Shown here: one piece after another, positions 57,955 to 64,000 of the stretch
How the letters are laid out: each line of letters starts with the position of its first letter
Position numbering within the stretch: the first letter of the stretch is position 1
NCBI GenBank assembly: GCA_051745635.1
Contig: JBNJEH010000001.1
Coordinates: 62,001 to 126,000 of the forward strand
Reading direction: 5' to 3'
From: Brumimicrobium sp051745635
GTDB taxonomy: Bacteria > Bacteroidota > Bacteroidia > Flavobacteriales_D > Crocinitomicaceae
Length of the DNA stretch: 64,000 bases
Made by a program: the position numbers and the translations under genes
The notes under the pieces: generated by a model
Database searches by the model: none
What the model saw: only the letters and a program-made list of their open reading frames with translations
What the model was told of the DNA's origin: nothing

Positions 57955-59262
57955 ATGAAATTATTTGCTACTACACTTTTTATTGCTTCGCTCATTTTTT
58001 CTTGTCAGAAGCAAGCACCCGCTGATCGATTAGGAGAAGTCGACTTTAGTCGTCCTGCCGCGATTGGTGGAAGAATGATGGCTGGCTATCACAATGGAGC
58101 GCTTTACCCTCAGGGCCAGAAAAAAGCGATTCCTCAACTTTTGTTTGATCGCATCGAAGCGCATGGCGGAGGTACTTTCGAGACTCCTTTGATGACAAGA
58201 GCGGAAGGAATCGGCGTAAATCCAAAATCCTGGACCTCCATTTTTCAGTCGAAAAGTACTTTAGCAATGAATACAGATTGCGAAGGTGTGGAGAGTCTGG
58301 GACCCGATAAAACACTTTTTCAATCGACTACTTTTTCGGACCTTGAGAATCAGTCATCAAATGTTCATGCGCAGTATCAATGTGCACCTTTTGCAACGCT
58401 CGACCGGATGCTGGATCCTTCTTTTGGATTATCGTACGCCAATGGGAATCCTTATCCCTATTATCACAGAATGGCGAGCGACCCGGGGAATTCGACTATG
58501 ATCGGAGAATTGATGAATTATGAGGCGACATTTGTCGTGGGCTGGTTTGGAATGGAGGAGGTATTGAGCTATGCGCAAACAGGGGGTACGGAAAACACCC
58601 TGGCAGATCCCGTTGTGTTTGAAGAACGCCTCGATTCTGTACTTTCGATCATGGCGGATAATGGAACGAAAGGTGTTTTATTGAATATTCCCGACGTAAA
58701 GCAGCTCCCTTATTTTCAGTTGGTAGCTTATAATGGCGCCGAATTAGATCAATCCCAGGCGGAAGGACTGAATGACATATATTCTTCATCGAATGCGGGC
58801 CACATCCAATTCAAAGAAGGGGAAAATGCTTTTATTTGCGATGATCCTGAAGCGCCGCAAGGTATTCGCCAGTTAAAAAATGGTGAACTGTTGACGCTCA
58901 CAGTTCCTTTAGATTCTATGAAGTGCGAGGTGTACGGCTTACTGGGCAGCTACTTTAAAGACAGGTATTACTTGTCGCTCGAAGAAGTGTCTCAACTGGA
59001 TGAAGCTGTTCTGACCTATAATAATACTTTAGAAAAATTAGCTGCTAAGTATGATTTTGCGCTATTTGATGCGCATACTTATTTCCAAACCGTTGAAGAT
59101 GGAGTAGTTTGGAATGGAAGCGACTATACCTTTGAGTTTGTCAGTGGAGGTTTTGTCAGTCTGGATGGAATTTATCCCAATCAAAAAGGGAGTGCGCTGC
59201 TGACCAATGAAGTGATTCGATCGATTAACAGTTATTATGGTACGCACATCCCCCTAATGTGA
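57955..59262 (+). CDS. SGNH/GDSL-hydrolase-like lipoprotein lacking catalytic residues
   Basis: 435 residues from the ATG at 57955, with lipobox LIFSC. The layout matches the Bacteroidota SGNH lipoprotein family: first block near residue 35 (AAIGGRMMAGYHNGALYPQGQ), GWFGMEEVLSYA, and last block VSLDGIYPNQKGSALLTNEVIRSIN. In active relatives the first block reads GNSLTAGY with the nucleophile serine and the last reads DGxHP with the histidine. Here these are GGRMMAGY and DGIYP. Both residues are missing, so it is probably a binding protein. Confidence 0.8.
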   Translation: MKLFATTLFIASLIFSCQKQAPADRLGEVDFSRPAAIGGRMMAGYHNGALYPQGQKKAIPQLLFDRIEAHGGGTFETPLMTRAEGIGVNPKSWTSIFQSKSTLAMNTDCEGVESLGPDKTLFQSTTFSDLENQSSNVHAQYQCAPFATLDRMLDPSFGLSYANGNPYPYYHRMASDPGNSTMIGELMNYEATFVVGWFGMEEVLSYAQTGGTENTLADPVVFEERLDSVLSIMADNGTKGVLLNIPDVKQLPYFQLVAYNGAELDQSQAEGLNDIYSSSNAGHIQFKEGENAFICDDPEAPQGIRQLKNGELLTLTVPLDSMKCEVYGLLGSYFKDRYYLSLEEVSQLDEAVLTYNNTLEKLAAKYDFALFDAHTYFQTVEDGVVWNGSDYTFEFVSGGFVSLDGIYPNQKGSALLTNEVIRSINSYYGTHIPLM

Positions 59263-59427
59263 ACTGCCTCGATTGTGACGGTGTATTGTTTCCTTAGGAG
59301 GCCATTAAACCATTGATTTAACAATGCAGACAGTGAGATGCATCGGTGAATATATTGGCTCTGGGTTTTGGTCTTTGTGCCAAAAATTCTGTCAGATTGA
59401 TTAAGTCCAGCTCAATGATGATTCAAC

Positions 59428-59458
59428 AAAAAAAGCTATCCGCGATTGGATAGCTTTT
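59428..59458. terminator. Bidirectional terminator between the SGNH-like and esterase genes
   Basis: AAAAGCTATCC pairs perfectly with GGATAGCTTTT around GCGATT, flanked by A- and T-runs. Confidence 0.92.
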
Positions 59459-59479
59459 ATCAAAAAGTTGCTTGATGTG

Positions 59480-60775
59480 TTATTTTACAATTACTTTATT
59501 GGTTAAAACGCCTCGAGCAGTGCCAACTTCAATAAAATAAATTCCTTGATTGAATTTACTGACATTCAGTTGATGGTCGATTGCGTCTACCGATTGCTCG
59601 TAAACTGTTTGTCCGTTAATGTTTGTCATCTCTATACGGTTGATCAATTCACCATTGGCATGAATGTTTAATTCGTCGTAGACCGGATTTGGATAGGTCT
59701 GGAGTGTGTTTTCATGTTCTTCGTATTCAGCAATATCCGCAGTAGCACCTTTGTGACATTCGTTGGGGTCTTCAGGTGTGTTGCATTTGCAATACTCTTC
59801 ATCGCCACATACAAAGCTCAACAACCATTGTGTGATATAGAGTTCGGTTGTATCCGTATAATCGGCATTATTGACGTGCGGGACGTGATCTTGACCGTAG
59901 TGCGCTTTAAAACAATTCTTAAGCCCAATCGTTTCTGCTTTTGCGTGGACGGTTTCGCTGCCATCTACTTCCATGATATCAAAAACCTGTATAGAAATAA
60001 TATCAGTTCCAAAAGGAACGGTTTCATCTTGATCTCCGTGGAGACTGAGCACAGGCTCGTCACTATCAGATTCCATCCAGGCAACATCACCTATAGCTCC
60101 TGCTATACTCACAATTGCATTAACGTCGCTGTTGTAGCCCGGATTTCCAGAGCTCCCTTCTAATCCGCCAGTTAAACTCGGATCGCTCATGTCGATAAAA
60201 GAAGGGATTTCATTTGTTTTGTCCAGGTACGCCAGGTGAAGTGCTGTAAAACCACCCGCAGAACTACCGACTAAATAAATGTGGTTCGTATCAATTCCAT
60301 ACGGATTGCCGTCTTCCACAAAAGACTTTTTGAAATAGCGCACTGCCGCCCGCGTATCCTGCGTGGCGCGCATTACCGCTTCTGAGGCATCTCCTTCACT
60401 GGGACCGGAAAATGATAGTAGATTATTAATTCCTACTCTATAATCGATAGACGAGGTGACATAACCCTTTTGGGCGTACATTTCTGCTAAGGGTTTGACG
60501 TCATCTCCCGTTTTGCTGCCGCCGATAAATGTACCACCATGAATGAAAATCAACAGCGGACGATTCGTTTCAGTATCACCTGTTGGTTCGTAAACATCCA
60601 GTAAAAGATTTTCTGTACCACTGTCATCGTATGAAACGTTTGATCCGTACTCAACGTCAGAAGTGAGGTCGAAATCAGTAAATGTTTCGTCGTCGTAACG
60701 TCCTCATGAGCAATCTTGTGCTTTTGCTGAAAATAACAGCGAAGAAGCGAGCGCAAATAAATAAATTTTCTTCAT
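59480..60775 (-). pseudogene. T9SS-secreted alpha/beta-hydrolase interrupted by one in-frame TGA
   Basis: The full frame from the ATG at 60775 encodes signal peptide MKKIYLFALASSLLFSAKAQ, then DCS, TGA (60704-60706), then GRYDDETFTDFDLTSDVEYG and a carboxylesterase-like domain. The domain has HGGTFIGG (oxyanion hole), GSSAGGF (nucleophile serine), HGDQDETVP (acid) and a histidine in GQDHVPH. A T9SS sorting domain closes the chain (YPNPVYDELNIHANG, GIYFIEVGTARGVLTNKVIVK). There is no frameshift. The next ATG (60553) is inside the domain and would lose the signal. Nonsense mutation or base error are the simple explanations. Confidence 0.82.
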
Positions 60776-60791
60776 AATTATATGTTTTTAA

Positions 60792-62015
60792 TTAAAATTG
60801 ATAAGCGACTGAAATTCCGGGAATGAAAGCTTGAGAAGACCACCGCCCGGAAAAACCTGTTTCCAGATTAGTATCTGTCCTTTCTGAACCATAAATGTAC
60901 ATGAAAGATGCATCAATGTTCCACTGCTTAATGGAATAGGAAGCTCCGACTGTCACGCCGATTTTATCCATATCCGGTGTTTCGGGCGTTAAATAGCCAT
61001 TTTGTACCGGAGTGAAATCATAGTAAGCACCACCGCGAAAAACGAATTGATCAGTAAATTCATGCTCGATACCAGCTCTGAATATAGCGGCATTGGTATA
61101 GTTTCTCGGTGATTTACTGTCCTCCAGCTGTTCCGTATTTTCTTCAAAATCGAAGGCCAGTGTATCATAACTGCTCCATGTAATATAATTCACATCAAAG
61201 TTGAAGCGCGTCTTTTCGTTGAGTTGAATAGAAATTCCAAAGTTCGTGACACTGGGGAGGTTGATTTCAGATCCAAAGCTGGTGCTCGGGAAATTGCTGC
61301 TCAATGATGGGGGTACATCGAATGCGGCTTTTCCACCATCTAAAGCCACTTGAACGCCCGAGCGATAACTGAGACCCAGGCTGACTTGATCAGATAGTTC
61401 GTAAAAAATTCCGATATTAAAACCATGTCCCGTTCCACTTCCACTTAAATTAGCTTCGCTGTACGATCCATCTGATTGCTGCAAAGGAAGTCCTCTTCTC
61501 AATTGAAAATCTCCTGTGCCGAAAACATAGCCCAATCCGATGCCCAGTTTCTCATTGACTTGATAAGCAACTGTACCCTGATAGAATATTGTTCTCAATG
61601 CCATTTCTCTTAGCAGGAACTGTCCTTTCCATTGGTTGTCGTAACTAATTCCACTTCCAAATGGCGTATAGGCTGAAAAACCAATCACAAGCGGCAAATT
61701 TTCGTTGAAGCGCAAAGCAACATGACCGTGAAAAGGAGTGCCTAAACCACTCGTGCTTTCAGTCGTGTAAACTCCGGGCTCTAATTCGCGATATCCGACG
61801 CTGGAGGCAATAAGGTTGATCCCGATGAGTACTTCAGTACGGGCAAAAGCGAGCGCCCCCGGGTTAAAAAATCCACTTGAAGCTCCCATGCGCAGTCCCG
61901 TTCCGGTATGGCCCATTCCCGCACTTCGCTGACCCTGAAGGTTGATTTGGAAACCACCCGCCAAACTGTAAGACATGGCAAAGAGGAATAGCGTAGTAGT
62001 GATGATGTGCTTCAC
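60792..62015 (-). CDS. OmpP1/FadL-family outer membrane transporter
   Basis: A 407-residue barrel protein with signal peptide (cleavage near SLA-GG). The FadL N-terminal hatch appears as GFQINLQGQRSAGMGHTGTGLRMGASSGFFNPGALAF, followed by alternating strands and a terminal aromatic residue (GISVAYQF). FadL channels carry long-chain fatty acids or other hydrophobic compounds across the outer membrane. It is 16 bp upstream of the interrupted esterase gene, so both may be expressed together and act on hydrophobic esters. Confidence 0.9.
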   Translation of the reverse strand: MKHIITTTLFLFAMSYSLAGGFQINLQGQRSAGMGHTGTGLRMGASSGFFNPGALAFARTEVLIGINLIASSVGYRELEPGVYTTESTSGLGTPFHGHVALRFNENLPLVIGFSAYTPFGSGISYDNQWKGQFLLREMALRTIFYQGTVAYQVNEKLGIGLGYVFGTGDFQLRRGLPLQQSDGSYSEANLSGSGTGHGFNIGIFYELSDQVSLGLSYRSGVQVALDGGKAAFDVPPSLSSNFPSTSFGSEINLPSVTNFGISIQLNEKTRFNFDVNYITWSSYDTLAFDFEENTEQLEDSKSPRNYTNAAIFRAGIEHEFTDQFVFRGGAYYDFTPVQNGYLTPETPDMDKIGVTVGASYSIKQWNIDASFMYIYGSERTDTNLETGFSGRWSSQAFIPGISVAYQF

Positions 62016-62183
62016 AAGTATTAATTTTTCTTAAAATCAGAAAAAAATATGCAGAAAATCAGATAATTGTTAAGTAAATCCAATAGTTTTTTCTGAATGA
62101 CAGTTGTTTAGGGTTTATGGAGCTGGCATTCACTTTTATGGTAAAAAAGATTACCAAAGTACTGTCAAACAAAATATTTCAAC

Positions 62184-62191
62184 TATCTTTG
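62184..62191 (+). promoter_or_regulatory. -7 box TATCTTTG of rpsO
   Basis: An exact match, 48 bp before the rpsO ATG. No TTG at proper spacing. Confidence 0.5.
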
Positions 62192-62239
62192 CTGCCGTGC
62201 GATGAGGCACATACATAAAAATCATTATAAAATATTGGC

Positions 62240-62509
62240 ATGTATTTATCAGTAGAAAAGAAAAAGGAGATTTTCAAAAAGCATGGAAAATCGGAAAATG
62301 ACACGGGTTCTGCAGAGGGGCAGATTGCGCTCTTCACCTATAGAATCGGTCACTTGACAGAGCATTTGAAAAAGAATCGCAAAGATTTTGGAACGCAGCG
62401 ATCACTTCAGCTTTTGGTCGGTAAGCGCAGAAGTTTATTGGATTACCTGAAGAAAAAAGATATTGAGCGTTACCGTTCAATTGTCAAAGAGCTTGGATTG
62501 AGAAGATAA
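62240..62509 (+). CDS. rpsO: 30S ribosomal protein S15
   Basis: An 89-residue S15, with DTGSAEGQIALFTYRIGHLTEHLKKNRKDFGTQRSLQLLVGKRRSLLDYLKKKD, a primary 16S rRNA-binding protein of the small-subunit platform. It is followed by pnp, the arrangement common in bacteria where S15 and PNPase control their own mRNA. Confidence 0.97.
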   Translation: MYLSVEKKKEIFKKHGKSENDTGSAEGQIALFTYRIGHLTEHLKKNRKDFGTQRSLQLLVGKRRSLLDYLKKKDIERYRSIVKELGLRR

Positions 62510-62536
62510 TTTTTTAATTCAACATAAAAATTTTGG

Positions 62537-62574
62537 AAAGGGGGGCGTCGATTGAATCGAAACTCCCCTTTTTT
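62537..62574 (+). terminator. Hairpin with T-run between rpsO and pnp
   Basis: AAAGGGG pairs with CCCCTTTT outside an inner TCGATT/AATCGA stem, followed by T6. It could end rpsO transcripts or partly attenuate pnp. Confidence 0.75.
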
Positions 62575-62596
62575 GTTAAATAGTAAATAAATAAAT

Positions 62597-64000
62597 ATGG
62601 ATATAGGAATCAAAAAGTCCATCACTATTGGAGGTAAGGATATCTCTGTAGAAACCGGTAAAATGGCGAAACAAGCCGACGGTTCAGTAGTGTTACAAAT
62701 GGGCGACACAGTGATGTTGGCAACAGTAGTGTCAGCAAAAGAAGCAAAAGAAGGGATGAATTTTTTCCCTCTGACGGTAGATTACCGTGAAAAGTTCGCT
62801 GCGGCGGGACGAATTCCAGGAGGATTTCTGAGAAGAGAAGGGCGCCCTACGGACCTGGAAATTTTAGTGATGCGTTTAGTGGATAGAGCACTTCGTCCGC
62901 TGTTTAATGATGATTATCTGTCGGAAACGCAGGTCATGATTCAACTCATGTCTTACGACGATGAACATTTGCCTGATGCTTTGGCTGGATTTGCGGCCTC
63001 TGCAGCGATTGCAGTTTCTGATATACCGTTCAACGGACCAATGTCTGAAGTGCGCGTGGCTCGAATAGATGGAGAATTTATTGTTAATCCACTGCGCTCC
63101 GAACTGGAAAAAGCAGATATGGAAATCATGATGGCCGGTACGTTGAAAGATGTCGTTATGATTGAAGGTGAAATGGAGTTCATTCAGGAAGCTGAATTAG
63201 TGGAAGCGATTAAAGTCGGACACGAAGCGATTAAGAAGCAATGTCAATTTCAGTTGGATTTAGCGGCAGAAGTACCGTCGTCATCTCCAAAGCGGGAATA
63301 TCATCACATGGATACGAACGAAGAAATTGAAAAGCAAGTTCACGATTACGCTTACGAAAAGTGCAAAGAAATTGCACGACAGGGAAATCCAAGTAAAGCT
63401 GACCGAACCGAGGCTTTTGAATCGATTAAAGAGGAGGTAGAGTCACAATATACCGAGGAACAACTCGAAGAGGTGGGTGAATTTATCGGAACCTACGTTC
63501 GAAAAACGATGAAAGAAGCGATTCGCGACGTGATGCTGAATGAAAAAATTCGACTGGATGGCCGTGAATTTAACGAGGTGCGACCTATATGGTGTGAAAC
63601 GGATTACTTACCCATGGTGCATGGTTCAGGTGTGTTCACGCGAGGAGAAACGCAATCGCTGACGACGCTTACCTTAGGTGGTAAACTGCAGGAGCAAATG
63701 ATCGATGCGGCGACTTATCAGGGAACAGAAAGCTTTATGTTGCACTATAACTTCCCGCCATTTTGTACGGGAGAAGCTTACCCAATCAGAGGGGTTTCTC
63801 GGCGTGAAGTCGGACACGGTAACCTGGCGCACCGAGCGCTGAAACGCGTTTTGCCCGATGATAATCCCTACACCATTCGCCTGGTATCGGAAATTTTAGA
63901 ATCGAATGGTTCGTCTTCGATGGCTACCGTTTGTGCTGGTACATTAGCACTGATGGATGGTGGTATTCCAATCAAGGCGCCCGTAACGGGAATTGCAATG
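62597..64000 (+). CDS. pnp: Polynucleotide phosphorylase, N-terminal 468 codons
   Basis: The frame starts at the ATG at 62597 and runs off the window. It shows the first RNase PH domain (LQMGDTVMLATVVSAKEAKEGMNFFPLTVDYREKFAAAGRIPGGFLRREGRPTD), the all-alpha linker and the start of the second RNase PH domain (HGSGVFTRGETQSLTTLTLGG). PNPase degrades RNA 3' to 5' using phosphate. KH and S1 domains would lie beyond the edge. Confidence 0.96.
   Translation, partial: MDIGIKKSITIGGKDISVETGKMAKQADGSVVLQMGDTVMLATVVSAKEAKEGMNFFPLTVDYREKFAAAGRIPGGFLRREGRPTDLEILVMRLVDRALRPLFNDDYLSETQVMIQLMSYDDEHLPDALAGFAASAAIAVSDIPFNGPMSEVRVARIDGEFIVNPLRSELEKADMEIMMAGTLKDVVMIEGEMEFIQEAELVEAIKVGHEAIKKQCQFQLDLAAEVPSSSPKREYHHMDTNEEIEKQVHDYAYEKCKEIARQGNPSKADRTEAFESIKEEVESQYTEEQLEEVGEFIGTYVRKTMKEAIRDVMLNEKIRLDGREFNEVRPIWCETDYLPMVHGSGVFTRGETQSLTTLTLGGKLQEQMIDAATYQGTESFMLHYNFPPFCTGEAYPIRGVSRREVGHGNLAHRALKRVLPDDNPYTIRLVSEILESNGSSSMATVCAGTLALMDGGIPIKAPVTGIAM

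Noticed and set aside
59300..59330. AGGAGGCCATT shared with 14869 near the GIY-YIG repeat
   Set aside because: An isolated 11-mer with no further similarity around it; likely chance.
60704..60706. TGA in the esterase as selenocysteine
   Set aside because: The position follows the signal peptide, not an active site; no SECIS-like element or selenocysteine genes are visible and homologues there have no cysteine of note.

Overview
The window looks like chromosome from a free-living, probably marine member of the Bacteroidota, most likely order Flavobacteriales. Supporting signs are type IX secretion (T9SS) C-terminal sorting domains on two proteins, bacillithiol synthesis (BshB1), a primary sigma factor of the short Bacteroidota type, an alpha-oxoamine synthase of the sphingolipid/sulfonolipid kind, many short lipoproteins, and start regions preceded by the Bacteroidota -7 box TAnnTTTG. 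Several reading frames that open with TTG or an early ATG actually begin inside such a box, which helps to fix the true starts. No rRNA, tRNA or CRISPR array was seen.

Layout. 0-20 kb is mostly housekeeping: a KdsC-like phosphatase (cut by the window edge), a DUF2520 oxidoreductase, a large CcsB-CcsA haem/cytochrome c assembly fusion, glutathione peroxidase, BshB1, a glycosyltransferase, a T9SS-secreted PA-domain protein, envelope proteins, ribosomal protein L31B, a methyltransferase, a GlcD-type oxidase, a GIY-YIG nuclease gene bracketed by complex direct repeats, a PorE-like OmpA protein with a TPR partner, and a thiolase.

20-42 kb is accessory in character and looks AT-richer. It starts with a small inverted-repeat element and an AAA/DUF4143 ATPase gene bracketed within 10 bp on both sides by 65-bp direct repeats. 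Next come a GT-C membrane glycosyltransferase and an ECF sigma operon with a protein predicted to span both membranes (cytoplasmic anti-sigma motifs, one transmembrane helix, a long linker and an outer-membrane barrel). A nearby lipoprotein gene has a matching bipartite promoter, and a 327-bp inverted-repeat element lies between the two. Further on are a LysR-controlled DabB-DabA inorganic carbon uptake operon with a DUF6671 gene, an isocitrate dehydrogenase operon sharing the upstream motif of dabB, an organoarsenical-type ars operon (ArsR, thioredoxin, OsmC, permease, ArsF, ArsG and an FmdE lipoprotein), and a second, decayed DUF4143 ATPase fused to the remnant of a lipoprotein paralogue.

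42-64 kb returns to core genes: peroxiredoxin, an alpha-oxoamine synthase, MurB, a thioesterase plus isochorismate synthase, a GH25 lysozyme, L19, DnaX with a frameshift site at a run of ten A, a malate/lactate-type dehydrogenase, RpoD, DapD, MeaB, Ffh, a SGNH-like lipoprotein without its catalytic residues, a T9SS esterase interrupted by one TGA, a FadL-type porin, and rpsO-pnp at the right edge.

The observations most worth following are the two-membrane anti-sigma system with its shared promoter, the repeat-bracketed ATPase and GIY-YIG cassettes, the paired dabB/icd control motif, and the dnaX recoding site.
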